64,000 bases of DNA from Kitasatospora albolonga (GCA_002082585.1 CP020563.1:4148001-4212000), one strand, 5' to 3'; shown: positions 1 through 9,372, counted from the first letter of the stretch. Made by a program: numbers and translations. Notes: generated from the letters alone by a model not told the origin.

Positions 1-22
1 ACCAGGGCCTGGGGTCGAGCCC

Positions 23-92
23 GAGCCCAGGCCCGAGGCCGGACCCGGAGCCGAGCCCGGGCCCGAGGCCGTGGCCCCGGAGCCGGGCCCTG
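23..92. repeat. GC-rich imperfect tandem repeat
   Basis: Two imperfect copies of a roughly 30-32 base unit built from GAGCCC, GGCCCGAGGCC and CCGGAGCC blocks stand next to each other (about 23-52 and 53-84), followed by a partial copy. I see no gene in the first 168 bases; the segment is the 3' side of the M28 peptidase gene. Confidence 0.5.
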
Positions 93-168
93 TGGTTCGA
101 GCCCGGCTCCGTCTGCGACGTGCCGCGTTCATGACGTGGTGCGTGGTGCGTGGTACGCGGACGGGGTG

Positions 169-1743
169 TTACTCCCTGACCTCGTGCCCGTGGCCGTCGT
201 GCAGGCCGCCGCCGCTGCCCGGGGTGCCGGTGCTCGGGACCGGCTTGACCGGGCGGGTCAGCGAGCGCAGGTCGTGGGCGTACGTGCCGACGGCGTTGGC
301 GATCACGTCGATGTTGACGTCGAAGTGCTTCATGCTGATGTTGCTCAGGTCGTCGCAGGCCGCGTGGTAGCACGGGTCGTAGGCGACGCCCGCCTGTCCG
401 CCGTACGTCCGGGCCTGGGCCGCCGTCTTGATGCCCTCGGCGCCCGTGAACGTACCGCCGGAGGGGATGCCCACCTCGATGAACGGCCCGTAGTCCGAGC
501 GGCCGGTGAAGTCCGTGCCCTCGTGCTTCTTGCCCTTGCTGTCGAGGAACTTGGTGATGTCCCGCTCCAGCTGGGCGGAGCCCTCCGGGCCGGGGCCCGC
601 GCCGACGCCGTCGGAGTCGTCGCCGTCGTAGACGAACTGGACGCCGTTGGGCGAGGCGATCATGTCGAAGTTCAGGTAGAGCTTGATCTGCTTGATCTGC
701 TTCTCGGAGAGCGCCGCGACGTACGCCTCCGAGCCGAGCAGGCCGTTCTCCTCGGCCGACCACCAGGCGAACCGGACCTTGTTGGCGGGCTTGCTCTTCG
801 ACTTGGCGAGTTCCAGGGCGACTTCGAGCAGACCGGCGGAGCCGGAGCCGTTGTCGTTGATGCCGGGGCCGTCGGTGACGGAGTCGAGGTGGGCGCCGAG
901 CACGACGGTGTTCGCCGCCTTGCCGCCGCGCGTCTCCGCGATGACGTTGCGGGTGGTGCGCTGCTCCTGGAGCTGGCGGACCTCGAAGGAGACCGTGACC
1001 TCGCCCGCGGCCAGGTCGGCGGCGAGCTTCTCGCCCTCCTCCTGCGTGATGCCACCGGTCGGGATCTTGCCGGCCGCGGCGTCGCCGAGCGTGCCGGACA
1101 GGGCGCCTTCGGTGTTGTTGTAGATGACCGCTCCGGCCGCTCCGGCCTCCGCCGCCAGCGCCTGCTTGTCGGCGAAGGCGCAGCCGCCGCGCTTGATCAG
1201 CGCGATCTTGCCGGTGAAGTCGGCGGAGGCGTAGTCCGACGCCTCGCAGCCGGTGGTGTCGTCCACGGGGACGTTGACGAGCCCGGCCGTCAGACCGCCC
1301 ACCGGGGTCGACCGGGTGTACGTCATCGCCTTGATCGTCACATCGCGCGGCGACGGCGACACCACGGCGAGCTTTTCGGCCAGCGTCTCCGTGTAGGGGA
1401 ACTGGAAGGTCTGGTACGAGACCTGGTACCCGGCGCGCTGGAGCTCCCGGTAGACGTACGCCGCCGAGGCGTCGTAGCCGAGCGATCCCGCCGCGCGGTG
1501 ACCGCCGGCCGAGTCGGCTATCGCCTGGAACTTCTGGAGGTGGCGGTAGGCGTCACGCGCGGACGAGTTCTTCACCAGCTCCCGGGAGAGCTTCACCGCC
1601 TCCTTGGAGGGGCCGTGGGACCCGTGGGAGTGCCCGGGGTGTCCATGGGAGGGCTTGTGGTGCGGGGCGGCGCCCAGGAGGAGCGGTGTGGCCAGAGCGG
1701 TGGCGGCCACAACAGCCATGGCTCTGCGACGTGTTGCGTGCAC
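169..1743 (-). CDS. Secreted M28 family zinc aminopeptidase with PA domain
   Basis: 524 aa. Residues 1-26 form a signal peptide (Arg-rich start, hydrophobic core, cleavage near LLGAA), so the enzyme is exported. A His-rich stretch follows (about 28-43), with another near the C-terminus. A protease-associated (PA) domain occupies about 145-260 and the M28 catalytic domain about 265-490. The two-zinc ligands are readable: His285 in GAHLDS, Asp297 in NDNGSG, catalytic Glu331/Glu332 in SAEENG, Asp360 in NFDM and His460 in CYHAAC. The family removes N-terminal residues from peptides outside the cell. The start is GTG, with AAGGA about 6 bases upstream. It stands alone; the next gene on the same strand ends 140 bases upstream. 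The His-rich tails are probably metal-binding (inference). Confidence 0.93.
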   Translation of the reverse strand: MHATRRRAMAVVAATALATPLLLGAAPHHKPSHGHPGHSHGSHGPSKEAVKLSRELVKNSSARDAYRHLQKFQAIADSAGGHRAAGSLGYDASAAYVYRELQRAGYQVSYQTFQFPYTETLAEKLAVVSPSPRDVTIKAMTYTRSTPVGGLTAGLVNVPVDDTTGCEASDYASADFTGKIALIKRGGCAFADKQALAAEAGAAGAVIYNNTEGALSGTLGDAAAGKIPTGGITQEEGEKLAADLAAGEVTVSFEVRQLQEQRTTRNVIAETRGGKAANTVVLGAHLDSVTDGPGINDNGSGSAGLLEVALELAKSKSKPANKVRFAWWSAEENGLLGSEAYVAALSEKQIKQIKLYLNFDMIASPNGVQFVYDGDDSDGVGAGPGPEGSAQLERDITKFLDSKGKKHEGTDFTGRSDYGPFIEVGIPSGGTFTGAEGIKTAAQARTYGGQAGVAYDPCYHAACDDLSNISMKHFDVNIDVIANAVGTYAHDLRSLTRPVKPVPSTGTPGSGGGLHDGHGHEVRE

Positions 1744-1884
1744 AGGAGTCCTTCCGTGGAGACGTTCTGGACGTGTGAACGAATGTGGAGCGAAAGCTAG
1801 CGAGTGGGGTGGCTCCTGGGAACCGCAGTGGCTGATTTTGATCGCTTCTTCCGGCCGTTCTGTCCGGCTGTCTCTTCTGGTCGC

Positions 1885-2619
1885 CTACGCACGCGGTGCT
1901 TTCGGGTCTTTCGGGGCTTTCGCTGTCTTCGCCTGAGCGTTCGTTTCCGTCTTCGCTGTTCTGGCCGCTGCGCCCGGTTTCGTCTTCGCCGCCTTGGCTG
2001 CCTTGGCCGCCGCTTTCGCCTCCTGCTTGTACGCGCGTACCTCCGCGAGCGACTCCGGCCCCGTGATGTCTGCGACCGACCGGCGCGACCCGTCCTCCCC
2101 GTACGCCCCCGCCGCCGCCCGCCACCCCGTCGGACGTACGCCGAACTGCTTGCCGAGCAGCGCCAGGAAGATCTGGGCCTTCTGGGTGCCGAACCCCGGC
2201 AGCGCGTTCAGCCGCCGCAGCAGCTCCTCCCCGGTCCCGGCGTCCCGCCACACCGCGCTCGCGTCCCCCTCGTACTCCGCCACCAGGTACTGGCACAGCT
2301 GCTGGACCCGCTGCGCCATGGAACCGGGGTAGCGGTGGAGGGCCGGTTTGGTGGTGAAGAGGGCGGTGAACGCCTCGGGGTCGTACGCGGCGATCTCCCC
2401 CGCGTCCAGGTCGTCCGAGCCCATCCGCTCCGCCAGCGTGTACGGGCCCGTGAACGCCCACTCCATCGGCACCTGTTGGTCCAGCAGCATGCCGACGAGG
2501 GCGGCGAGCGGGCTGCGGGCGAGGAGCTCGTCCGCCTCCGGCTGCTGGGCGATCCGCAGGGTGATGTCCTTGCCGCTGTCCGTCTTGCCGCTGCGGCTGC
2601 CTTTGTCGCTCTTGGTCAT
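1885..2619 (-). CDS. HhH-GPD-type DNA repair-like protein with Lys/Ala-rich tail
   Basis: 244 aa from ATG 2619; an in-frame ATG 17 codons upstream is possible but less likely. Helical HhH-GPD fold of base-excision glycosylases: N-terminal helices with LVGMLLDQQVP, then the helix-hairpin-helix LPGFGTQKAQ, which binds DNA backbone. Past the hairpin the usual Val-Asp catalytic segment is not evident (FGVRPTGW instead), so glycosylase activity is uncertain. The last ~60 residues are almost only Lys, Ala, Thr and Pro, like a histone H1 tail, probably for non-specific DNA binding. No partner gene is evident. Family assignment is fairly sure; the substrate is unknown. Confidence 0.82.
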   Translation of the reverse strand: MTKSDKGSRSGKTDSGKDITLRIAQQPEADELLARSPLAALVGMLLDQQVPMEWAFTGPYTLAERMGSDDLDAGEIAAYDPEAFTALFTTKPALHRYPGSMAQRVQQLCQYLVAEYEGDASAVWRDAGTGEELLRRLNALPGFGTQKAQIFLALLGKQFGVRPTGWRAAAGAYGEDGSRRSVADITGPESLAEVRAYKQEAKAAAKAAKAAKTKPGAAARTAKTETNAQAKTAKAPKDPKAPRA

Positions 2620-2716
2620 ACTTTCGATGATCCCGAGGGCGGGCACCGACGGCGACTCCAGTGACGCCAAGTGACTCCGGTCGCGCCGATCGCTCCTGCC
2701 TGAGGGTGAGCGGGAC

Positions 2717-3277
2717 TCACCTCTCGGCGACGGAGTCGCGCAGCCCCTCCCAGTCCTTCAGGTGAGCGGCTTGTCCGGTGGGTGCCGCGAGCGGGCGCAC
2801 GGCAACGGGAGGGCCGGGAAGACCGATGTCCATGCCTTGTGAGTGGCGCCAGTGCACTGGCGGGGAGACTTTGCCGAAGTCTTCCTTGTAGGAAGCGACG
2901 ATCCTCAGATCGCCGTCGACTTCAGTCGCGTAGAGCAGGCCGCCGTACGATTCGGCCGTTCTGGTCCTGTCCCCGCTCACGATTCCCGCGTAGACGCTGC
3001 CACCGTCGCGCCCCCGGTACTCGGCGACCAGGAACAGGGTGCGCCGTACCAGGCTGACGTTCCGCGCCAGTTGGGCCAGTTGATCGGAACCCATTCCCAT
3101 GGGGCGCCCGAAACTCGGTGACAGGGGTGTCCCCGGCTCCGCGTGCCAGAACCGCATGCTGCCGGTGCGGTACTCGTTCACCACCTCGTCCGGCTCCGAA
3201 TAAGTTGCTGTAATTCCCGCGTGCTCGATATCCGAATAGGCGTTGAAGAAATTCACGGCGTCGTCGATGCTGATCAC
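2717..3277 (-). CDS. Small protein of unknown family, paralogue of the 11.5-kb gene
   Basis: 186 aa, GTG start (GTG ATC AGC ATC), with AGAGGGAAG upstream. I do not recognise a named family. It opens with an amphipathic helix SIDDAVNFF and contains the internal phrase ATEVDGDLRIVASY and the near-C-terminal GPPVAVRPL. The protein at 11486-12043 has the same layout (DEAVTFF, ATEVDGELKVIALY, GPPIAVRAL) and similar length, so the two are paralogues. The cytoplasmic alpha/beta build and co-location with the neighbouring 250-aa gene (29 bases upstream, same strand) would suit an immunity or substrate-binding protein, but that is a guess. Confidence 0.7.
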   Translation of the reverse strand: MISIDDAVNFFNAYSDIEHAGITATYSEPDEVVNEYRTGSMRFWHAEPGTPLSPSFGRPMGMGSDQLAQLARNVSLVRRTLFLVAEYRGRDGGSVYAGIVSGDRTRTAESYGGLLYATEVDGDLRIVASYKEDFGKVSPPVHWRHSQGMDIGLPGPPVAVRPLAAPTGQAAHLKDWEGLRDSVAER

Positions 3278-3306
3278 GGATATGCTTCCCTCTTCCGGTG
3301 CCGGCC

Positions 3307-4059
3307 CTATGAGCCCGCACCTATGGTTTCTGTGCGGTCTTCCAGCCTGGCGTAGGGTTTCGACAGGTCGTCATCGGGAAATTCTCGTGCGAGGAAGTCG
3401 AGCCCGTCCCACAGGTAGGGAAGTGAAGCGCCCATGCCGTAGTTGCCGGGATACGGCGCCGCGTAGAGGTACTGCCAGTCGTGGAGCCCTTTGGCGAGCA
3501 GGGTGACGTCGAGATATTCGCGTAGCTGATGTGGAGCCGAGTAGGCCCCTGCCTGAGGTCGAAGTACCAGATCTCCGTCGAGTCCTCTGAAGTCTCCCGG
3601 GTGCTCCGGGTGCTCCGAGTCTTCGTTCGAGGTGAGCCTCAGTGCGGAGTAGGTTCCGGTTCCCCCTACCGGATGGGTGCCGAAGACGCGCAACTCGGCC
3701 ATCAGCTTCTCGGCTTCGGCCCTGGGTTCGGAAGCAGGCTCGGCACTCTGCCTCTTCTGCGGGCCGTGGGCCACCGCTTCAGCTGTATGGGTCAGACAGA
3801 ATTCCCCTGAGATTGACTCGGGACGTTCTCGTGCTCGCCAGGAGAAAATTACTCTGGAGTGGCGGTGAAAGTTTTTGGATAAATCTTTGGGCAGTGGTCT
3901 GCCTTCTGCGAGCTGTGCGATCTTCAACGCGTCTTCCGGGTGCTCCATGTATGTGACAAGTGGGCCCAGTTCGTGCCTTTCTACCCTTATTGACCCTCTT
4001 CCCTGGACCTGCTCCACTGTTTCGCGAACCCTCCGCGCGTATGCTGTTTCCATGTTCAT
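3307..4059 (-). CDS. Hypothetical protein, 250 aa
   Basis: Not recognised. Two in-frame ATGs are available (4059 and 4053); GGA eight bases before 4053 slightly favours the second. No signal peptide or membrane segment is visible. The protein has a basic N-terminal half, an acidic middle (TSNEDSEHPEHPGD) and an aromatic C-terminal part (LHDWQYLYAAPYPGNYG). GC is lower and codon choice less biased than in the flanking genes, particularly at the 5' end and in the upstream 300 bases, which suggests recent acquisition. It precedes the 186-aa gene by 29 bases on the same strand, so the two are probably cotranscribed. Confidence 0.6.
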   Translation of the reverse strand: MNMETAYARRVRETVEQVQGRGSIRVERHELGPLVTYMEHPEDALKIAQLAEGRPLPKDLSKNFHRHSRVIFSWRARERPESISGEFCLTHTAEAVAHGPQKRQSAEPASEPRAEAEKLMAELRVFGTHPVGGTGTYSALRLTSNEDSEHPEHPGDFRGLDGDLVLRPQAGAYSAPHQLREYLDVTLLAKGLHDWQYLYAAPYPGNYGMGASLPYLWDGLDFLAREFPDDDLSKPYARLEDRTETIGAGS

Positions 4060-4394
4060 TCCGGTATCGGTGCATGTGTGCGGGTTGTTTTGGGTGGATG
4101 CACTCTAACCTGAAACCCGAGACCTCTGCTTCCGGTGGTCGCTTCTGTGCTGAGGTGCGGAAGTCATGGCAGGGGTGAGGTCGATGAAGGGTTTCTCTTC
4201 GAGTTTTCCTTGAGGCATTTCTGTCTGCTGCGGAACATCTTCGCCTCGGCTGGGCTCTCGATGGCGCGTCGAACATCGGGTTGCTGATGAGAACCCCCGC
4301 TGGAGGGCCCGGAACGGCAGGTTCAGTAAAGTTCGGCACCGTTACGCCCGCCTGCCCCCCGGCCCCCTGCCTCCCTGAACGAGGTCCTCCGACT

Positions 4395-5678
4395 GTGTCT
4401 GCCGCCCCCTCCGTGATTCCGCCCCCGCACCCCGTCTCCGTCGTGGGGATCGGCGCGGACGGCTGGTCCGGCCTGTCCGGCGGGGCGCGGGAGGCGCTGC
4501 GGGGCGCGGAGGTGCTGATCGGCGGGGCGCGCCAGCTGGAGCTGCTTCCGCCGGAGTGCGCGGGCGTACGGGTGGCGTGGCCGTCGCCGTTGCGCCCCGC
4601 CGTGCCCCGGCTGCTCGCCGAGCACCGGGAGCGCCGGATCGCGGTGCTGGCCAGCGGGGACCCGATGTTCTACGGGATCGGGCGCGCGCTCGCGGAGGAG
4701 CTGGGGCCGGAGGGGCTGTACGTGCTGCCGCACCCGTCCTCCACCTCGTACGCCTGCGCGCGGCTGGGCTGGCCGCTGGAGGACACGGAGGTCGTGACGC
4801 TGGTGGGCCGTCCGGCGGCCCGCCTCGTCGCCTCCCTCCACGAGGGCCGGAGGCTGCTGGTCCTGAGCGCGGACGCGACGACACCCGCCACGGTGGCCGC
4901 CCTCCTCACGTCCCACGGCTTCGGCCCGAGCCGGATGCGGGTGCTGGAGCAGTTGGGCAGCGAGGCGGAGGCGTACGCGGACGGCATCGCGGAGAGCTGG
5001 GCGCACGCCCCCGGGGACCGGCTGAACGTCATCGCGGTCGAGTGCTGGGCGACGGCGGACGCGCTGCGGTTGGGCGCGGTCCCGGGCCTGCCGGACGAGG
5101 CGTACGAGCACGACGGCCAGCTCACCAAGCGTCACATCCGGGCGGCCACGCTCGGGGCCTTGGCGCCCGCGCCCGGCGAACTGCTCTGGGACGTGGGCGG
5201 CGGCTCGGGCTCGATCGCGATCGAGTGGATGCGGGCCCATGGATCGTGCCGGGCGGTGAGCGTGGAGCGGGACCCTGCGAGGGCGGAGCGGATCACCCGT
5301 AACGCGGAACGCCTGGGGGTGCCGGGGCTGCGCGTCGTGACCGGCCGGGCTCCCGCCGCCCTGACCGAACTGCCCACCCCCGACGCGGTGTTCATCGGCG
5401 GCGGCCTGACGGCGGCGGGTCTGCTCGACGCGTGCTGGGAGGCGCTGCGCCCCGGCGGCCGGCTGGTCGCGAACACGGTGACGCTGGAGTCGGAGGCGCT
5501 GCTGGGGGAGCGGTACCGGTTGTACGGCGGTGAGCTGACCCGGCTCGCGGTGGCGCACGCGGTCCCGGTGGGCGGGTTCACGGGCTGGCGCCAGGCGATG
5601 CCGGTGACGCAGTGGTCGGTACGCAAATCCTCAGCCCCCGTCTCAGCCTCAGTCCCAGTCCCAGGAGATCGAACATGA
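4395..5678 (+). CDS. cobL: Precorrin-6Y C5,15-methyltransferase (decarboxylating) CobL
   Basis: 427 aa from GTG 4395, chosen because GAGG lies about 10 bases upstream and the first conserved segment (VSVVGIGADGW) follows at once; an ATG at 4281 would add 38 unlikely residues. It has two fused domains. The N-terminal CbiE-like SAM methyltransferase (about 15-210) contains LASGDPMFYGIG. The C-terminal CbiT-like Rossmann methyltransferase (about 235-410) contains LWDVGGGSGSIAIEWM. It methylates C5 and C15 of precorrin-6B and decarboxylates the C12 acetate in aerobic B12 synthesis. Its stop overlaps the cobM start (ATGA), so the two are translationally coupled. No cobalamin riboswitch is visible upstream. 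Confidence 0.95.
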   Translation: MSAAPSVIPPPHPVSVVGIGADGWSGLSGGAREALRGAEVLIGGARQLELLPPECAGVRVAWPSPLRPAVPRLLAEHRERRIAVLASGDPMFYGIGRALAEELGPEGLYVLPHPSSTSYACARLGWPLEDTEVVTLVGRPAARLVASLHEGRRLLVLSADATTPATVAALLTSHGFGPSRMRVLEQLGSEAEAYADGIAESWAHAPGDRLNVIAVECWATADALRLGAVPGLPDEAYEHDGQLTKRHIRAATLGALAPAPGELLWDVGGGSGSIAIEWMRAHGSCRAVSVERDPARAERITRNAERLGVPGLRVVTGRAPAALTELPTPDAVFIGGGLTAAGLLDACWEALRPGGRLVANTVTLESEALLGERYRLYGGELTRLAVAHAVPVGGFTGWRQAMPVTQWSVRKSSAPVSASVPVPGDRT

Positions 5679-6430
5679 CGGTGTACTTCATCGGCGCGGG
5701 CCCGGGTGCCGCCGACCTGATCACGGTGCGCGGCGCCCGCCTCCTCGCCGCCAGTCCGGTCTGCCTGTACGCGGGCAGCCTGGTCCCGGTCGAGCTGCTG
5801 GCCGAGTGCCCGGAGGGCGCCCGCCTGGTCGACACGGCGAACCTGGACATCGACCAGATCACCGAGGAGCTCGTACGGGCCCACGCGGACGGCCACGACG
5901 TGGCGCGGCTGCACTCGGGGGACCCGTCGGTGTTCAGCGCGGTGAACGAGCAGATGAAGCGGCTGGACGAGGCGGGCGTGCCGTACGAGGTGGTACCCGG
6001 CGTCCCCGCGTTCGCCGCGGCGGCCGCCTCCCTGAAGCGGGAGCTGACGGTCCCCACGGTCGGCCAGACGGTCATCCTGACCCGCATCGCCCAGCGCGCC
6101 ACCGCCATGCCGCCCGGCGAGGACCTGGCCACCCTGGGCCGCAGCGGTGCCCTGATCGTCCTGCACCTGGCGGCCCGCTACGTGGACCGGGTGGTGGAGG
6201 AGCTGCTCCCGCACTACGGGGCGGACTGCCCGGCGGCGGTGGTCGCGATGGCGTCCCGCCCGGACGAGATCGTGCTGCGGGGGACGCTGGACTCGATCGC
6301 GGAGCAGGTGAAGGCGGCGGGGGTGATCAGGACGGCGGTCATCATGGTGGGGCGGACGCTGGGGGCGGAGCAGTTCCGGGACAGCCACCTCTACTCGCCG
6401 GGGCGGGACCGGGGAGCCTGCGGTTCCTGA
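5675..6430 (+). CDS. cobM: Precorrin-4 C11-methyltransferase CobM
   Basis: 251 aa, starting in the ATGA overlap with cobL; the AGGAGA six bases upstream sets this start. Tetrapyrrole SAM methylase fold: MTVYFIGAGPGAADLIT at the N-terminus is the first SAM-binding loop, and LHSGDPSVF is the second. It adds the C11 methyl group to precorrin-4, giving precorrin-5 in the aerobic corrin pathway. Length is normal. The remaining corrin genes of this window lie 12 kb downstream, past an accessory block. Confidence 0.95.
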   Translation: MTVYFIGAGPGAADLITVRGARLLAASPVCLYAGSLVPVELLAECPEGARLVDTANLDIDQITEELVRAHADGHDVARLHSGDPSVFSAVNEQMKRLDEAGVPYEVVPGVPAFAAAAASLKRELTVPTVGQTVILTRIAQRATAMPPGEDLATLGRSGALIVLHLAARYVDRVVEELLPHYGADCPAAVVAMASRPDEIVLRGTLDSIAEQVKAAGVIRTAVIMVGRTLGAEQFRDSHLYSPGRDRGACGS

Positions 6431-6449
6431 GTTCCTAGACTTCGGAGCC

Positions 6450-7664
6450 ATGACCACGATTTCCCTGGCCACCGGTCAACGTTCCCTCGCCGACCCGGAC
6501 ATCGGCTATCCGCTGTGGCCGCCGCTGACGCATGGCTGCCCCCGGACCAGCTCGGACACCATGTCGTACCCCCTGGAGATCGACTACGACTACACCCGTG
6601 TGACGTCCGACTTCATCACCGGGCAGGGGCGGCCGCGCTCCGGCCTGGACCGCTGGGCTCCCCTGCTGCCGCCGCTGGCCGCGCCCGGACTGGGGGAGGG
6701 CGGAACCCCGCTGATCGAGATCGGCGACGGGGTGTACGTGAAGGACGAGTCGCGCAACCCCACGTGGAGCCACAAGGACCGGCTCAACCGCTGCACGGTG
6801 AGCGCCGCCGTGGCCGTGGGCGCTCCGGGCGTGGTCGTGGCGTCCTCGGGCAACCACGGTGCCTCCGCGGCGGCCTACGCGGCACGGGCCGGGCTGCGCT
6901 GTGTGGTGCTCGGCTCGTCCGAAGTGCCGCCCGCCGTCGCGTCGTTCCTCAGCGCGTACGGGGCGGTGGTGCTGCCCGTCGAGACCGCCCACCGATGGCC
7001 GCTGACCGAGCGGATCGCCGAGGAGTTCGGCTTCCACCCCGTCAGCAACCTCACGCAGTTCCACACCGGGCACGCCTTCGGGCCCGAGGGGTACAAGACG
7101 GTCGCGTACGAGATCGCGGCCGACCTCGGGGAGCCGGGCGCGGTCTTCGTGCCCACCGGCTACGGCGAGCTGCTCTTCGGCATCTGGAAGGGGTTCGCGG
7201 AGCTTCACCGCCTCGGCCTCGTCTCCCGCGTCCCGCGCCTGTTCAGCTGCGAACCGGCCGCCGGGGGCCCGCTCGCGTCGGCCCTGCGCCAGGGCCTGCC
7301 CGCCACGAGGGTCGATATGGCGGACACGGAGGCGTACGGCATCGCCTGCCCGGTGAACAGCTACCGCGGCGTGCGCGCGATCACCGGCAGCGAAGGCCGC
7401 GCGCTGACGGTCGACGACGAGGCGATGCACCGCGCCCAGGCGGAACTCGCCGGGCAGGGCCTGTGGGTGGAGCTGTCCTCCGCGGCGGGTCTCGCGGGCC
7501 TGCGCACCCTGCCGGACGACGAGACCGTCGAGGGCCCGGTGGTGTGCGTCACCACATCCAGTGGCTTCAAGGACACCCACGTGGGCGACCATCACCTCAC
7601 GCCGGTGGACCCGTCGTGGGACCAGGTGCGGGCGCGGCTGCGGGCAGCGGGCATCCGGGGCTGA
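6450..7664 (+). CDS. PLP-dependent threonine synthase-like enzyme
   Basis: 404 aa. Fold type II PLP enzyme: the Schiff-base lysine is in WSHKDRLN (Lys109), the phosphate/substrate loop is SSGNHGASAAAY, and a late TTSSGFKD segment closes the site. The family includes threonine synthase, cysteate synthase and related beta-replacing enzymes. A typical threonine synthase role is not implied, because no threonine genes are nearby. A long N-terminal extension contains LWPPLTHGCPRT. The start ATG has GGAG four bases before it and a TAGACT -10-like hexamer at 6436-6441, so the gene may have its own near-leaderless transcript separate from cobM, 19 bases upstream. Confidence 0.85.
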   Translation: MTTISLATGQRSLADPDIGYPLWPPLTHGCPRTSSDTMSYPLEIDYDYTRVTSDFITGQGRPRSGLDRWAPLLPPLAAPGLGEGGTPLIEIGDGVYVKDESRNPTWSHKDRLNRCTVSAAVAVGAPGVVVASSGNHGASAAAYAARAGLRCVVLGSSEVPPAVASFLSAYGAVVLPVETAHRWPLTERIAEEFGFHPVSNLTQFHTGHAFGPEGYKTVAYEIAADLGEPGAVFVPTGYGELLFGIWKGFAELHRLGLVSRVPRLFSCEPAAGGPLASALRQGLPATRVDMADTEAYGIACPVNSYRGVRAITGSEGRALTVDDEAMHRAQAELAGQGLWVELSSAAGLAGLRTLPDDETVEGPVVCVTTSSGFKDTHVGDHHLTPVDPSWDQVRARLRAAGIRG

Positions 7665-7748
7665 GCGACCACCGTCACCGTACTGACTGATCGAGGGCGG
7701 TGGCCTACGGCCTCTCTGCGGGTGGAGACTCCAGCACGGTCCGCCCGG

Positions 7749-7805
7749 TCAATCGAGCCGTACGTGCTGGACGTCGGTGTCGATCATTCGGTGGGGCGGA
7801 AGCGG
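7749..7805 (-). pseudogene. C-terminal scrap of a PIMT-like methyltransferase
   Basis: An 18-codon fragment ending in a stop reads IDTDVQHVRLD, nearly the same as IDNDVQRVWLD at the C-terminus of the remnant at 10.7 kb and related to the end of the intact methyltransferase at 13.3 kb. No coding continuity is seen upstream. It is a decayed leftover rather than a gene. The rest of the 7665-7890 interval holds nothing I can assign. Confidence 0.5.
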
Positions 7806-7890
7806 AACGGGTGCTGACACCCTCCCGGGGCCTGCTCCCGAACACTGGGGTACCGGACCTGCCCGAATGACGGTTCTCCCGCCAGGGCTG

Positions 7891-9186
7891 TCAGATGGAG
7901 CGCAGCCCTGCTGCCCTCGCCAGCTCCCGAATGCCTGTGGTCCGGGGGTGACGTGCATGAATCTCGGTGACCATCTGTCGGATGGCCGGACGATCCCGTA
8001 CCTCGCCCGGTGAGACACGTACTGCGGACAGAAGCTCGGTGGTGGTCTGCTCCGGCTTGCCCCACTGCCACCAGGCTCGCGCGAGGTCCGTGTGCATGCG
8101 GCTGCGGCGCTCAGCCGTCGTGAACTGCGCGGCGCGCAGGCCCCGACCTGCTTCGAGTGCCGCACCGGCGTCACCGAGCGCCCAGTGGACGCTCACGGCA
8201 TAGAGGTCGACAGAGGCAGGGGTGACGGAGAACAGACGCCCCGCAGGTGGGTCGGCCGGGAGGCCACGGGCAGCCCGTGATGCCTCCCGGATCAACGTGA
8301 CGGCCTGATGCCGGTCACCTGCGACCGCAGCGGTGTACGAGGTGGTGCAGAGCATCTGCGCGTAGGCGGACGCCTGGGCACCCGTCGTGAGCCCCGTTGC
8401 CTCCACCTGCGCTACGGCGTCGAGAATGAGGCGCTGTGCGGCTACGGGCTGATTCTGGTGGCGGAGTACGATGCTCAGTTCGCGGGCGGCGGTTGCGATG
8501 GCGAGCGGGGAGCCGGACAGCTCGGCGTATACGGACGCGCGGTCGGCGGTCAGCCGGGACTGCTCGTAACGACCCACCTTCGTCAGGACCTGCGAGGCGA
8601 GGCTGTAGGCGGATGAGAGCCTGCGGTACGCCACGTCGGTGCGTGCCTGCCGTACGCCGTCATGCGCGTCGGCCAGAAGCCCTGGGAGCACCTTGAGCAG
8701 GTGGGTGTTGTGGGCGGCGTCGAAAGCGGAACGCGCCTCTGTGAGGCGGACATCCAGGGGGACAGAGGACCCTGTGGGATCCGGCATGGCGGCCAAGGCC
8801 GTGTCCATTCCCGCGAGCAGCTGGACCGGGGCGGCCAGGCCGGCTGCGGTGAGCAGGGTGCGGCGGCGCATCGGGTCCTCCTCCACTCGTGGACCTACCG
8901 GCGCAACCCTAGTGGCTGTGGGCCTCGCCAGCCCCAGACACTCCGCCAGAACATCTGTAGGCAAGCCGACTTCCGAGGCCGCCCTGCGGAGGAGCCGCAG
9001 ATCGGCATGGTGCCCACGCTGCTCCAGACGGGACACGGTGGATGCCGAGCACCCGATCCGTAGGCCGAGGTCCGCCTGCCGCCACCCCCGTTCTTCGCGC
9101 CCTATGCGGATGAGCGCCCCCAGCTCGTGACGGGCGACGAGCGCCCTTGCCTTCGGCGAGTGCCACATCGGATCGATGGTGCGCAT
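7891..9186 (-). CDS. XRE-family transcriptional regulator with TPR-like C-terminus
   Basis: 431 aa from ATG 9186, preceded by a strong GGAGGTGCA ribosome site; longer upstream frames are not needed. Residues about 20-75 form a lambda-repressor-type HTH (IRIGREERGWRQADLG, then SASTVSRLEQ). A twin-arginine-like hydrophobic patch (RRRTLLTAAGLAAP) follows, as is common in this Streptomyces family, then about 280 residues of helical repeats rich in Ala/Arg that probably bind a partner or peptide. It is divergent from the 156-aa gene, which it may control. Such regulators usually act on neighbouring cell-physiology genes; the target is not known. Confidence 0.85.
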   Translation of the reverse strand: MRTIDPMWHSPKARALVARHELGALIRIGREERGWRQADLGLRIGCSASTVSRLEQRGHHADLRLLRRAASEVGLPTDVLAECLGLARPTATRVAPVGPRVEEDPMRRRTLLTAAGLAAPVQLLAGMDTALAAMPDPTGSSVPLDVRLTEARSAFDAAHNTHLLKVLPGLLADAHDGVRQARTDVAYRRLSSAYSLASQVLTKVGRYEQSRLTADRASVYAELSGSPLAIATAARELSIVLRHQNQPVAAQRLILDAVAQVEATGLTTGAQASAYAQMLCTTSYTAAVAGDRHQAVTLIREASRAARGLPADPPAGRLFSVTPASVDLYAVSVHWALGDAGAALEAGRGLRAAQFTTAERRSRMHTDLARAWWQWGKPEQTTTELLSAVRVSPGEVRDRPAIRQMVTEIHARHPRTTGIRELARAAGLRSI

Positions 9187-9372
9187 TGCACCTCCATGGC
9201 CGTGGTGGGACCGTCTTTCCACGTTAGGTGGTACGGCGACGGCCGTACACGGCGCGTGCAGGTCGTGCAAACGCGTTGCACAGTAAGGGAGTTGCCTGTC
9301 GTACGGTTCCGGTACGGGGTGTCCTTCTGTCATCGCCCCCGGTCGGGGGCCGACCCGGAAGAGGCTGCCCCC

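Noticed and set aside
136..1800. 554-aa open frame antisense to the M28 peptidase
   Set aside because: Same shadow effect; the peptidase on the other strand has signal peptide and all metal ligands.
4060..4394. Cobalamin riboswitch ahead of cobL
   Set aside because: No GCCACTG B12 box or GGAAGCCGGTG segment occurs in this interval.
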